Of a DNA stretch of 64,000 nucleotides, positions 17,199 to 25,792 are shown in pieces. The stretch is from contig CBDIDH010000001.1 in NCBI GenBank assembly GCA_965277595.1, forward strand, positions 1,860,001 to 1,924,000. The letters run 5' to 3'. The DNA comes from CBDIDH01 sp965277595 (GTDB lineage Bacteria; Planctomycetota; Planctomycetia; Isosphaerales; Isosphaeraceae). The notes beneath the pieces were generated by a model, which saw nothing but the letters and a program-made list of their open reading frames with translations, ran no database searches and was not told where the DNA came from. A program made the translations under genes and the position numbers. Every line of letters begins with the position of its first letter. The stretch's first letter is position 1.

Positions 17199-18365
17199 CT
17201 AACGAGGCCGACGTTTCACCGCGTAACCGTACTGAGTGGGCCAGGTCGGTTCCTCGCCGAGTTCCAGTTCGGCCTTGATGGCCCAGTACGGTTCGCGAAG
17301 GAGTTCGCGCGCGAGGAAGACAAGATCGGCGTCGCCGCTGGTGATGATCTCATCCGCATGTTTTGGCTCGGTGATCATGCCGACGGCACCCGTCTTGATG
17401 CCGACTTCCTCGCGGATCTTCCGCGCGAAGGGGACCTGAAAACCCTTCGCCACCGGGATATGAGCCCTCGGCACCAGGGCGCCCGAGGAGACGTCCATCA
17501 GGTCGACGCCGATCTCGCAAAGATGCCGCGAGAGGATCACGGATTGATCAGCGTCCCAGCCGCCAGAGACCCAATCCGTCGCCGAGATTCGGACGAAGAG
17601 GGGCAGTTCGGCGGGCATGACCTCGCGAAGCCGCCGCGCGACGCGGAGCGTCAGACGCATCCGGTTTTCCAGGCTGCCGCCGTAATTGTCGGTGCGCTGG
17701 TTGCTCAAGGGAGAGAGAAATTCGTGGAGCAGGTAGCCGTGCGCCGCGTGGATCTCAATGACTCGAAAGCCCGCGGCGAGCGCTCGTTTCGCGCCGGCTT
17801 CAAAGGCATCGACGATACCGTCAATGCCGGCGGCATCGAGCGCGATCGAGGGGGGATCATCGTCGTGGAAGGGGATCGGGCTGGGACCGACGACGGTCCA
17901 GCCCCCTTCGGCGGAGGTCTTGAGCCGGGCGCCGCCGTTCTGGGGGATGTCGCAACTGGCCTTGCGCCCGGCGTGGGCAAGCTGGATACCCGGCACGACC
18001 CCTTGCGTCTCGACGAACCGGGCGATCCGGGCGAGTGGCTCGATATGATCGTCGGACCAGATCCCCATGTCGCCGTTCGTGATCCGGCCATCCGGGGTCA
18101 CGGCCGTCGCCTCGACGATGACAAGGCCGACGCCGCCCACGGCCCGGCCGCCGATGTGGACGAGGTGCCAGTCGCTCGCCAGCCCATCCACCGCGCAATA
18201 CTGACACATCGGCGACATGACGACCCGGTTGCGCAAGGTCACGCCACGAATCGTCAGCGCACTGAAGAGGTCGGCCTCGGGCGTTTCTCGGTCATGCTGC
18301 GCGGCGGAGGGGCAAAGGTGACCGTCCGCGAGCTTCAAGGTTTTCTCGGCGTTGGGCTCGCCCAT
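17199..18365 (-). CDS. NADH:flavin oxidoreductase, old yellow enzyme family (YqjM-like)
   Basis: 388 residues forming an FMN-binding TIM barrel that reduces activated C=C bonds with NAD(P)H. The thermophilic-like/YqjM subclass is indicated by SPMCQYCAVDG (C54 equivalent to YqjM C26). HAAHGYLLHEFLSPLSNQRTDNYGG carries the family signature, with RISATDWVSGGW and GMITEP near the phosphate site. About 33 extra N-terminal residues precede the usual LFSALTIRGVTLRNR start, yet ATG 18365 has a TGAGGAT site. It lies downstream of the esterase gene (42 bp) and upstream of nadE on the same strand, a possible operon. Confidence 0.92.
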   Translation of the reverse strand: MGEPNAEKTLKLADGHLCPSAAQHDRETPEADLFSALTIRGVTLRNRVVMSPMCQYCAVDGLASDWHLVHIGGRAVGGVGLVIVEATAVTPDGRITNGDMGIWSDDHIEPLARIARFVETQGVVPGIQLAHAGRKASCDIPQNGGARLKTSAEGGWTVVGPSPIPFHDDDPPSIALDAAGIDGIVDAFEAGAKRALAAGFRVIEIHAAHGYLLHEFLSPLSNQRTDNYGGSLENRMRLTLRVARRLREVMPAELPLFVRISATDWVSGGWDADQSVILSRHLCEIGVDLMDVSSGALVPRAHIPVAKGFQVPFARKIREEVGIKTGAVGMITEPKHADEIITSGDADLVFLARELLREPYWAIKAELELGEEPTWPTQYGYAVKRRPR

Positions 18366-18407
18366 CGTGGTGATCCTCAGTGGATAAAGAATGATGCAGT
18401 CGGAGGA

Positions 18408-19361
18408 TCAGGGTTTGCCTTCGACTTTTTCCGATGGTTTGAGGTGGGCATCGAACCAGTCGGCGATCGTCTCCATGTCGGCGGCCATCGTCAGCCAGCC
18501 GTGCCCCGCGCCCGGTTTGACGACGAGTTTATTCTCGACTCCCGCCGCCTTGAGTTTGTCGACGATCAGGGTCGATTGCTGCAAGGGGACGAGCTTGTCG
18601 GCGTCGCCATGAATAATCAACGTCGGCGCGTCGTCGGGACTGACCTGATACGCGGGCGAGATGGCTCGGGTCAACGTCAGGAGCTTCTCGGAATCGGTGA
18701 TCGGCACCCACATCATGGAAGCCTTGTCGAGTTCGCGGTAATCAAAGGCCGCGCGAAAGGGGGGGGCGTGATCGCCAGGCCGGATCAGGGCGTGTCCGGC
18801 CTCGCCGTAGTTCAAGAAATCCGTCGGCGGAAAGAAGCAGGCGACCGCCTGGACGCGGCTTGACTCGCGATCGACCGGGTCGTTCGCCGAGGGATCGCCC
18901 GCCTTGCCGGCCGTTCCCAGCATCAAGGAGAGATGACCGCCGGCCGAGGCACCGGTCACGCCGATCCGGTCCGGCTCGATCCCGTAATCGCGGGCGTGAT
19001 ATCGGATAAACCGAACGGCCCGGTTCATGTCCTCGACGATCTCGGGAATCGTGTAACGCGGCTGGCTGCCGTGAACGACCGCGAAGACCGTGTAACCCCG
19101 GTTCAAGAGCGGTCGGGCAAAGGCGGCGTTCACGGCCTCGTGCGACGAATAGAAACCGCCACTGACGACGAGGATCACCCCCGCGCCGTTCGCCCCGGCG
19201 CGCGGTTTGAAGACGTCCATCGTCAAGGCGGTCCCATACTTGCGACCGTAAATGACATCTTCCCGTCGAGTGTAGCCCGTCGGCTCCGCCGCTCGCGATG
19301 TCAAGGAGGGGGCCAGGCTCAGGGTCGTTAACAACGTGGCGATCGCCGTCAATGTCCTCAT
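18408..19361 (-). CDS. Secreted alpha/beta-hydrolase (esterase/lipase-like)
   Basis: 317 residues. A signal peptide (to about residue 25, SLTSRAAEP) precedes an alpha/beta-hydrolase fold of the BD-FAE/carboxylesterase type. The nucleophile is S139 in GASAGGHL, the acid lies in IIHGDADKLVP, and the histidine in GAGHGW; SGGFYSS before it supplies the oxyanion hole region. Typical planctomycete secreted esterase, perhaps acting on acetylated polysaccharides (inference). First gene of a minus-strand group with the oxidoreductase and nadE. Confidence 0.88.
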   Translation of the reverse strand: MRTLTAIATLLTTLSLAPSLTSRAAEPTGYTRREDVIYGRKYGTALTMDVFKPRAGANGAGVILVVSGGFYSSHEAVNAAFARPLLNRGYTVFAVVHGSQPRYTIPEIVEDMNRAVRFIRYHARDYGIEPDRIGVTGASAGGHLSLMLGTAGKAGDPSANDPVDRESSRVQAVACFFPPTDFLNYGEAGHALIRPGDHAPPFRAAFDYRELDKASMMWVPITDSEKLLTLTRAISPAYQVSPDDAPTLIIHGDADKLVPLQQSTLIVDKLKAAGVENKLVVKPGAGHGWLTMAADMETIADWFDAHLKPSEKVEGKP

Positions 19362-19721
19362 CGTCTGGATCTCGAATTCCGCGGCGGACCTTGCAAGGTT
19401 GGACGGGTTCCGCGCCCGGCCGATCGGATCATTCTAACCGAACGGCACGACCCGGGTCTCGGGTTCTCGGACACGAAGCCAACGAGAAATTTCGACGAGG
19501 ATCGCGGGCTGTTCGGGCGATCCTCGGTTCAGGCGGGAGGCGAAGAAAAAGGAACCGATCCGCGTCACATGCAACTCGCGATTTGACGTCATGATGCGAA
19601 GGGACCACGGAATGATGACAAACCGGTTGCGCTGGCCGCTCAGTCTGGCGTCGATAACATAGTGTGTGCGTAGGTGATACGCGGTCCTGAACGGGCCGCG
19701 ATCGTTGTGAAGGAGGTGAAC
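19362..19721. other. Divergent intergenic region
   Basis: 360 bp between an esterase gene (minus) and a MOSC gene (plus), so it should carry both promoters. The plus-strand site AAGGAGGTGA is at 19710-19719. No repeats or RNA genes were recognised. Confidence 0.4.
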
Positions 19722-20519
19722 TTGCCGCGTCTCGAACGGATCACGATCTACCCGCTGAAATCGCTCGAAGGGGTCGATGTTTCCGAGGCGACTGTCTTAT
19801 CTGGCGGAGCGCTGGAGCACGATCGCAGGTTTGCGCTGGTGGATGAAGAGGGCGTGATCATCAATGGTAAGCGAACGCTTCTCGTCCACCAGATCCGATC
19901 GTCTTACGATCCGAAGACGCGGGTTGTGACGCTTGGCCTTCGGGGCAAGGAGGGCGCGGAGGCGTTTCAGGTCGACACCGACCGCGAGGCGCTCAACGCC
20001 TGGCTCGGCCGTCATTTTGACGTCGCCGCGACACTCCGCGAGGCTCCCGAGACGGGTTTTCCCGACGACACCGAGGCCCCTGGACCGACGATCGTCGCCG
20101 CGTCCACCCTCGAAGCGGTCGCCGATTGGTTCGGCGGTCTCGACCCTGACGATTGCCGGGCACGCTTCAGGGCGAACCTGGAAATTGGCGGTGTCGAACC
20201 CTTCTGGGACGACCGACTCTATGCCGAGGCGGGCCAGGCGGTTCGCTTTCGGATCGGATCGGTGGTCTTCGAGGGGCTCAATCCCTGTCAGCGCTGTCCG
20301 GTCCCGGCGAGGTCACCCTGGACGGGCGAACCGACTCGCGGCTTTCAAAAAAGGTTCTCCGACCTCCGCGAGCAGACCTTGCCCCCCTGGGCGACGTCCA
20401 GTCGGTTCAATCACTTCTACCGGCTGGCGGTCAATACCCGTCGGCCCGAAGGGGATTTCGAACCTGGCCTGATCCGGGTTGGCGACGAGATCGAGATCCT
20501 TTCGCCTTTTGTGAACTAA
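19722..20519 (+). CDS. MOSC domain protein with MOSC N-terminal barrel
   Basis: 265 residues. The N-terminal MOSC_N beta barrel (ITIYPLKSLEGVDVSEATV, HDRRFALVDEEG) is followed by a MOSC domain with RFRANLEIGG, RIGSVVFEGLNPCQRCPVPARSP containing the molybdenum-cofactor-binding cysteine region, and a C-terminal VGDEIEIL. Related to mARC/YcbX-type Mo-cofactor reductases, which detoxify N-hydroxylated compounds. No ferredoxin domain is fused, so an external electron donor would be needed. TTG 19722 is chosen because the near-perfect AAGGAGGTGA ends just before it and family similarity begins at once. Confidence 0.88.
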   Translation: MPRLERITIYPLKSLEGVDVSEATVLSGGALEHDRRFALVDEEGVIINGKRTLLVHQIRSSYDPKTRVVTLGLRGKEGAEAFQVDTDREALNAWLGRHFDVAATLREAPETGFPDDTEAPGPTIVAASTLEAVADWFGGLDPDDCRARFRANLEIGGVEPFWDDRLYAEAGQAVRFRIGSVVFEGLNPCQRCPVPARSPWTGEPTRGFQKRFSDLREQTLPPWATSSRFNHFYRLAVNTRRPEGDFEPGLIRVGDEIEILSPFVN

Positions 20520-20589
20520 CCTGATTCAAACGGCGTAGTACGACATGTCTCCCCTTTTCCAGGGGGATATCGAAAGGAGCGAAGACATC

Positions 20590-20904
20590 ATGGACAGCCT
20601 CTCCCGACCGTTCGTCCACCTCACGATCGACGCTGTCGATACCGTGATTCATGACCCCGAAGGTCATTTCGACCCGGAGCGGTACGACCACTATTCCACC
20701 TTTACCGAGGCCCGCGACGCCGCTCTCTCGTCCCTCGAGTTAATTCTCGACGAGGGCGATTACGACGGCGAGGACCACCGCGAGGAACTCGAACGGATGC
20801 TCGGCATTCTCGAAGCGTCCGAGACGTTTGAGTCACTCACGAGCCGGACCGACTACCACTGGTTTCTCGACCGACTCGTACCGATTCGGACCTCGGCCGC
20901 CTGA
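20590..20904 (+). CDS. Small acidic hypothetical protein
   Basis: 104 residues, unrecognised, strongly acidic (HDPEGHFDPERYDHYSTFTEARDAALSSLELILDEGDYDGEDH...). Predicted mostly helical and soluble, with no signal peptide or membrane segment. A good GAAAGGAG (20572-20579) precedes ATG 20590. It follows the MOSC gene by 70 bp and ends at a strong terminator, so it is probably the last gene of that unit. No function can be assigned. Confidence 0.7.
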   Translation: MDSLSRPFVHLTIDAVDTVIHDPEGHFDPERYDHYSTFTEARDAALSSLELILDEGDYDGEDHREELERMLGILEASETFESLTSRTDYHWFLDRLVPIRTSAA

Positions 20905-20931
20905 TTTGTGTCGCGCGGAGCGAAACAAAAC

Positions 20932-20979
20932 AAGACCGCCGCCCGCGACCGGAGAGAGGTCGCGGGCGGCGGTCTTTTT
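20932..20979. terminator. Strong Rho-independent terminator between convergent genes
   Basis: A perfect 19-bp stem: 20932-20950 (starting AAGACCGCCG) pairs with 20958-20976 (ending GGCGGTCTT), with loop GGAGAGA and a T run to 20979. It ends the plus-strand MOSC unit. The A-rich left flank could let it also end the minus-strand LTXXQ gene that terminates at 21018. Confidence 0.93.
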
Positions 20980-21017
20980 CCAACAACGGGTGAACGACTT
21001 GATTTCAAGTCGTCGGC

Positions 21018-21680
21018 TCAGTTGTTATTGGGACGGCGCTCGAACTTGACCTCGTACGGATCGCCGGTCAGTTCCTTCCACGAGGACTTCTGGTCGTCGG
21101 TCAGAAGGGCGTTGACCTTGGTCATCGCGTCCTTGCGCAGCTCGGTGATCTTGGTCATCGCGGCCTGGCGATCGTCGCCGGCGCTGGTGAAGGCTTCGCG
21201 GGTCTCGCGCTGGGTGTCTTCGGTGATCTCGCGGATCTTGGTCTTCTGGTCGTCGGTCAGCTTGAGCGCCTTCTGGACCCGAGGGGTGCTGAAGGCATTC
21301 ATGCCGGACGCCTGCAACTGAATCTGGTGGAACCGCTTGACCTGCTCGGGCTTGAGGATGTCGGCCAGGCTCTTGTTGATCTCGGCGTTGGTCTCGGCGC
21401 CGAGGGCCTGCATCTTCTCGCGACGTTCTTCCTTGGTCGCGTCCTTGAGCTTGGCCATGTTCTCGCGGTTCTTGGACCGGGTTTCCTCGGCCAGGGTGTC
21501 GAGCTTCTTGACCTGTTCGTCGCTGGCCTTCAACTCTTCCTGCACCCCTTTGTTCGAGAGCAGCATGCCCGGTCCGGCGCCAAAGCCACCCGCGCCGCCG
21601 CGTCCGCCCTGCGCGAGCGCCGGGGCCGACATCAAACCCACGAGACCGAACGCCACGAACATCTTGCCGATCGTCTTCAT
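21018..21680 (-). CDS. Secreted LTXXQ-motif (Spy/CpxP-like) helical protein
   Basis: 220 residues. A signal peptide (FVAFGLVGLMSAPALAQ) is followed by a Gly-rich linker and a highly charged helical domain with repeated LTxxQ-type motifs: LKPEQVKRFHQ, LTDDQKTKIRE, LTDDQKSSWKE. Spy/CpxP proteins with this motif are periplasmic chaperones or stress sensors, and planctomycetes encode many lineage-specific versions. A clear AGGGAGA ribosome-binding site precedes ATG 21680. Single gene, bounded by a terminator downstream. The chaperone role is inference from the family. Confidence 0.82.
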   Translation of the reverse strand: MKTIGKMFVAFGLVGLMSAPALAQGGRGGAGGFGAGPGMLLSNKGVQEELKASDEQVKKLDTLAEETRSKNRENMAKLKDATKEERREKMQALGAETNAEINKSLADILKPEQVKRFHQIQLQASGMNAFSTPRVQKALKLTDDQKTKIREITEDTQRETREAFTSAGDDRQAAMTKITELRKDAMTKVNALLTDDQKSSWKELTGDPYEVKFERRPNNN

Positions 21681-22063
21681 CGCGGTATCTCCCTGTTGCC
21701 CGAGTCTTCAAAAAGTAAAGCACCGCCGCGACCGGGCCTCCGGGCTGGCCAGTCGCGGCTGTCCCATGGAGATAGCAAGCGACAAAAGCTGTCGTCGCTG
21801 TTCCGTTTTCTCGGAATTTCTTGGGGAAACAGTCCTGAACCGAGAGGAAAGACGTGTCCTCTCCTGTTCGGAGGATAGCCGGACGGTCGGCGCCAAACCA
21901 TAAAATTCTCTGTTCCGAGCGATTTTCGAGAACGGAGTGGAACGCCTTCGGAGAAAGACCGCGAGGGAACCAGGAGCGTCGTGGTATCGAGATCAGACCG
22001 TGGTTATAAAGGATTCGCGGATGGGGTCATGTCGCTCTCGGTCTTCAAAAAGGGTCGGTACCC
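21681..22063. other. Divergent intergenic region
   Basis: 383 bp between the LTXXQ gene (minus) and the ACT-domain gene (plus). Several short frames are open but lack ribosome-binding sites. No hairpin or repeat stands out. Promoters for both genes are expected here. Confidence 0.35.
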
Positions 22064-22612
22064 ATGCTCCTGAATTTTGTCTTGACCCTGACCGGTCCCG
22101 ACCGGGTCGGCATTGTCGACGAGGTGACGGGCCTGGTGTTTCAGCGCGGAGGGAACGTCGAGACGAGCCGGATGGCCCGGCTCGGCGGCGAGTTCGCGGT
22201 CCTGATGCTTGTCTCGATGCCGTCGTCAACGTTCGAGGGGCTGGAAACCGGGTTCGAGGGGCTGACCGCGCAAGGCTACAAGGTCACGACCACGCCCGCC
22301 GCTCAGACTTATGCCCAGGCTCATCCCGGCTGGATTGCCTACCGGATCGACGTCCACGGGGCCGACCACGAGGGGATCATTCACGAGGTCGCGCACTATC
22401 TCTCGGGCCTTGGCATCAACATTGAGTCGATGGATTCCACGTCAACCCTGGCGCCGACGAGTGGTTCGCCCCTCTTTGCGATGACCGCGCAGATCGTCGC
22501 CCCGCCCGCGCTCTCGGGCACGGACTGGGAGGCCGGACTTGAAAAGATCGGCTCCCGTTTAAATCTCGATATCACGGTCACCGCGCTCCGCCTTGAGAAC
22601 GCGGAACACTGA
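22064..22612 (+). CDS. Double-ACT-domain regulator (GcvR-like)
   Basis: 182 residues made of two ACT domains: MLLNFVLTLTGPDRVGIVDEVTGLVFQRGGNVETS... in the first half and AYRIDVHGADHEGIIHEVAHYLSGLGINIESMDS in the second. ACT domains bind amino acids, and GcvR with this layout represses the glycine-cleavage system by acting on GcvA. No gcv gene is visible here, so a general amino-acid sensing role is all that can be claimed. A weak AAAAAGGG site precedes ATG 22064. Confidence 0.82.
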   Translation: MLLNFVLTLTGPDRVGIVDEVTGLVFQRGGNVETSRMARLGGEFAVLMLVSMPSSTFEGLETGFEGLTAQGYKVTTTPAAQTYAQAHPGWIAYRIDVHGADHEGIIHEVAHYLSGLGINIESMDSTSTLAPTSGSPLFAMTAQIVAPPALSGTDWEAGLEKIGSRLNLDITVTALRLENAEH

Positions 22613-22626
22613 GTCGCGCGGACCGT

Positions 22627-22754
22627 TGACCAATAGGATTTTTGCGAATTCGGGGCTGTTTTTGACGTAAAGCCAAAGGGCAGATTTTTTCCTTCTGTCC
22701 CATGTCCTTCTGTCGTTTGACCTTACCGCTATTCCGCAACAACACTATTGGTCA
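22627..22754. repeat. Long-spaced inverted repeat with GGTCATTGGTC heptads
   Basis: TGACCAATAG (22627-22636) and CTATTGGTCA (22745-22754) are perfect 10-bp inverted arms 108 bp apart. The right arm runs on into TTGGTCATC. The inner sequence includes GGGGCTGTTT. The whole lies in the gap after the ACT gene and before the terminator of the spoVR cluster. It resembles the hairpins at 15.1, 32.7 and 59.4 kb. Confidence 0.55.
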
Positions 22755-22814
22755 TTGGTCATCAAGATCCAGGACCGTGATCTTCTTCACGAATCATTCC
22801 CGGACGGATTCACG

Positions 22815-22855
22815 AAAAACGCCCGCCGCTCGATCCTGAGACCGGGCGGCGGGCG
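22815..22855 (-). terminator. Rho-independent terminator of the prkA-yeaH-spoVR cluster
   Basis: On the minus strand CGCCCGCCGC (22855-22846) pairs with GCGGCGGGCG (22829-22820), a perfect 10-bp GC stem, followed by a run of five T (22819-22815). It lies about 30 bp past the stop of the last minus-strand gene and marks the end of the unit. Confidence 0.88.
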
Positions 22856-22888
22856 CTGAGACGCGATTTGAGAGGAGTCGGTCGGTCG

Positions 22889-23371
22889 TCAGGAAGCCGT
22901 GGCGACGATGTCGTCGGTCAGGCGTTCGAGAACCTCGCGGGTCAACTGGCAGGAGGCGGGGCCTCGCTTTCGGGTGGTCTGGTCAAAGGCGACCCGAGAG
23001 AGCCGAAGCGCGCCGGTTTTGTTGAGGCGGACCTCGTAAAACGACTTCTGCTGGCCCCGGGCCGTCGGTGTCTGGCTGCGGAGTTCCGCCTCACCGGCGA
23101 CGGGGTCAAGCTCAAGGACGACGAGGTCTTCCATCAGGTAGGTGACCTGGTTGGCGAGGCGATCGGCCCAGGCGCGAAGGGCCTCGGTGGAACGATCGGG
23201 ACCGGCGGGCGCCTGGAAGCTCAGGGCGTTGAAGGCGACGCCAATCGGGTCGCTCGCGGTGAGGTCGAGCGCGACCCGGGCGCCGGAATCGTCGGCCGAG
23301 ACGACGCAGGGGAAGGGGTCTTGGCTGGGGCGCGCGTCAAGCGCGGCGGTTAGCTTTTGGCTCAGGCTCAT
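22889..23371 (-). CDS. Hypothetical protein overlapping the spoVR stop
   Basis: 160 residues, not recognised. Mixed alpha/beta composition with no signal peptide or transmembrane helix. Notable segments are VALDLTASDPIGVAFNALSF, YLMEDLVVLELDPVAGEAEL and SFYEVRLNKTGALRLSR, suggesting a small beta-rich domain. GGGAGGCACG precedes ATG 23371, and the first 35 bp overlap the 3' end of spoVR in another frame, implying translational coupling. It is followed by a strong terminator. As the last gene of the prkA-yeaH-spoVR unit it may serve the same pathway; no further function can be given. Confidence 0.75.
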   Translation of the reverse strand: MSLSQKLTAALDARPSQDPFPCVVSADDSGARVALDLTASDPIGVAFNALSFQAPAGPDRSTEALRAWADRLANQVTYLMEDLVVLELDPVAGEAELRSQTPTARGQQKSFYEVRLNKTGALRLSRVAFDQTTRKRGPASCQLTREVLERLTDDIVATAS

Positions 23372-24890
23372 GGGTCGTGCCTCCCAACGGCCGGATCGTG
23401 TGGTCCGCGCCGTCGAATGATAAGAGGGTGGTCCGCCCGTCGACGATCGTCTCGATGTGGACGGGTCGCGACCAGAGGCGGTTGAGGTGCCGGAGCGTGT
23501 CCTGCGCGTGGTCGAGCTTCAGGTCGAGCCCGAAGTGCTCGTGAATCAGGTAAAGCTCGCCCCGGTTCCGATAATTGCCGTCCTTCACGCGGATGATGGG
23601 CTGACCGAAGTTGGTCAGGCTAAAGAGCAGTCGTTCCTTGACCTTCTTGAACTCGCGACTCTCGATCTCGTACGTCTCGTTCTGATCGTTGTGCTTGAAG
23701 CTGAAGAGTTTATGGCGTCGGCAAAAATCCGGTGTCAAAAAGGTGTCGATAAAGGTCACGTCCGAGTGAAACCGGCGCACCTCAAAAATCTTCGCGCGGC
23801 CGAGACCGACCTGGCGATCCCAACGCTGTCGGGTTTCGTAATTGTCACATTCCTCGTACTCAGCGCCGAATTGCCCCTTGTTCCAGCGTTCTTCGATGTC
23901 GCGGAATAGCTCGATCCCGAGCTTGTACGGATTGAGCCGACCTGGCGACGTGGCCATCGTTCCCGAATGATGATCGGCATAATCGACGAGTTCCGACGGG
24001 TGCAAGGTTCGCGTCGTCATGATCGTGGAGTGCCAGTACGACGCCCAGCCCTCGTTCATGATCTTGGTCTGTCCCTGCGGCGCGAAGTAATACGCCTCTT
24101 CGCGGACGATCCCCAGCACGTCGCGTTGCCAGTGACTTAATGGGGCGTGCTCCAGAAGAAACAGAAGGACGTCGCGCTCGGGTTGTTCGGGAAACTGCTT
24201 CGCCTTCTGCTTCTCGGCCTCTTTCTGGCGTTGTTGCTCCTTGAGATATTCGGGAGGATTGACAAAGGTGTCCATGTATCCCTTGGACTGAAACTTCGAC
24301 GATGCCGATTCGGTCTCCTGATCGTCGCCAAAGCGTGGTCGGTCGTTTCGTTCCTCGCGACGCTTGATCGCGGTCGAGTGGACGTCGATGAGGTTTTCCA
24401 GAGACAGGCAACTGTCGATGAAGTTCTCGACGAGGTCTTCGCCGTAACGTTCCATGTACGAACGGATTCGGTTGCCGTGGTTCGCGGTCTCGTCCATCAT
24501 CTTCCGGCTGGTGTGGCCGAAATAGGCGTTGTTCTTGAAGAAGTCGTTGTGACCGTAGACGTGGGCCATGACCAGTTTTTGGTCGACCATCATGTTGCAG
24601 CGGAGGAGATAGGCGTAGCAGGGGTCATTGTTGATGACCATCTCGTAAATCTTTTGAAGGCCGTAGCGATACCCCTTCGAGAGTTGCTGATATTCCATGC
24701 CGAATCGCCAGTGCGGGTATCGGGTGGGAAACCCGCCGAGCGCGGCGATCTCGGAAAGCTCGTCGTAGTCGAGCACTTCGAAAATGGTGTCGTAGAAATC
24801 GAGGCCGAAGTCTCGGGCGTGCTGCTCGGTTTCCGCCTGGAGCGCGCGGAGGTCGGCCGGGAGGTCGTGCGTGCTGGTCATGATCGACAT
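23337..24890 (-). CDS. SpoVR family protein (YcgB-like)
   Basis: 517 residues, full-length member of the SpoVR/YcgB family. Conserved blocks are GGFPTRYPHWRFGMEYQQLSKGY, MVINNDPCYAYLL, VMAHVYGHNDFFKNN, MNEGWASYWHSTIM (zinc-protease-like HxxH/E context), GRLNPYKLGIELFRDIEERW and LYLIHEHFGLDLKLDHA. In Bacillus SpoVR affects spore cortex formation; in E. coli YcgB works with YeaG (PrkA) and YeaH in nitrogen- and stress-related survival. Partners prkA and yeaH lie upstream on the same strand. ATG 24890 has AGGAA nine bases before it. Confidence 0.95.
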   Translation of the reverse strand: MSIMTSTHDLPADLRALQAETEQHARDFGLDFYDTIFEVLDYDELSEIAALGGFPTRYPHWRFGMEYQQLSKGYRYGLQKIYEMVINNDPCYAYLLRCNMMVDQKLVMAHVYGHNDFFKNNAYFGHTSRKMMDETANHGNRIRSYMERYGEDLVENFIDSCLSLENLIDVHSTAIKRREERNDRPRFGDDQETESASSKFQSKGYMDTFVNPPEYLKEQQRQKEAEKQKAKQFPEQPERDVLLFLLEHAPLSHWQRDVLGIVREEAYYFAPQGQTKIMNEGWASYWHSTIMTTRTLHPSELVDYADHHSGTMATSPGRLNPYKLGIELFRDIEERWNKGQFGAEYEECDNYETRQRWDRQVGLGRAKIFEVRRFHSDVTFIDTFLTPDFCRRHKLFSFKHNDQNETYEIESREFKKVKERLLFSLTNFGQPIIRVKDGNYRNRGELYLIHEHFGLDLKLDHAQDTLRHLNRLWSRPVHIETIVDGRTTLLSFDGADHTIRPLGGTTHEPEPKANRRA

Positions 24891-24989
24891 CGGGCATATT
24901 CCTCGCCTTCTGCTACGTCCCTATTCGTGCGCAAGCCGGTTTTGTTCAGGGCAAGGGCAGGAAGTCGTTGACGGCGTGCTCGCCAGATC

Positions 24990-25682
24990 TCAAGACGCTT
25001 TTGACTCATTGGTAAGATCCCGGGTCCGGGGCGCGAGGACATCGTGAATCCAGAGCCGAAGTGCCTTGGTCCAGGTCGTATCGTCCTCATCCGTGGTCCG
25101 GGTCGCCCAATCGAAAATTTCCAGGTTCGACAGGAACGGGAAGGCGACGCTTTGCGTGACCTGGGCATACTGTCCGTCCGCCTGAAGCGTGAGAATTCGC
25201 AAGGTCTTGAGGTCGCGGACCCAGACCTCGGGGACCTTGAACCGTCGCCAGACCTCGATCGATTCATCGGCGTTGTGGGTGTTGACCGCTTCGATCACGA
25301 GGTCGGGGGGAGGGTCCTGGCGGAGGTCGAGTTCGTTCCGACCTCGAATCTGGGGGGCGCTGGCGAGGTAAAACGACTCATCAGCCTCGGCCCCACTGTT
25401 CGCTTTCTGGCGGCGAAAGGTCGTGGCACGCGACGCCTTGCACGGGAGATCCAGCCCCACGACAACGTTTCTGACGAGGCAAGCCAATCGTCCGGCGATC
25501 TCTTCGTGTCGATAAGCGGGCGACATGAGGTAAAGGTCACCGTCGAGATAAACCAGTTTAGGGTCACGCGTTTGGTTTCCCCGGGTACGGAGAGCCCTTT
25601 GATAGCCGGACCAGCCGACGCCCCGCATCACGACCCGCTGGTCGCCGACAGTCTCGGTCGTGGGTTCGAGGATCGTCGCCAT
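24990..25682 (-). CDS. Uma2-family (DUF820) nuclease-like protein, copy 1
   Basis: 230 residues, PD-(D/E)xK-type fold. PPPDLVIEAVNTHNADESIEVWRRFKVPEVWVRDLKTLRIL matches the Uma2 core (PDLxxEV ... IPEYWVVD). The lysine usually seen in the helix after the ExV strand is not present (SIEVWRRF), so nuclease activity is doubtful. It diverges strongly from the other two copies and has a longer C-terminal extension. ATG 25682 with GAGGGACCTGG upstream is preferred over ATG 25700, whose spacing is too short. It sits between yeaH and spoVR. Function of Uma2 proteins in bacteria is largely unknown. Confidence 0.8.
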   Translation of the reverse strand: MATILEPTTETVGDQRVVMRGVGWSGYQRALRTRGNQTRDPKLVYLDGDLYLMSPAYRHEEIAGRLACLVRNVVVGLDLPCKASRATTFRRQKANSGAEADESFYLASAPQIRGRNELDLRQDPPPDLVIEAVNTHNADESIEVWRRFKVPEVWVRDLKTLRILTLQADGQYAQVTQSVAFPFLSNLEIFDWATRTTDEDDTTWTKALRLWIHDVLAPRTRDLTNESKAS

Positions 25683-25792
25683 TGGCCAGGTCCCTCGCAT
25701 GCTCCGCCGAACGAATTTTCAACCATGGAAGACGGGTTCAAGGCCGCCTGAGCCTTGAGTGGGGAAGCAAAAAAATCAGCGCCCGATCTGAT

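Noticed and set aside
17358..18863. 501-codon frame antisense to the old-yellow-enzyme and esterase genes
   Set aside because: Spans two real genes on the other strand and has no recognisable motif.
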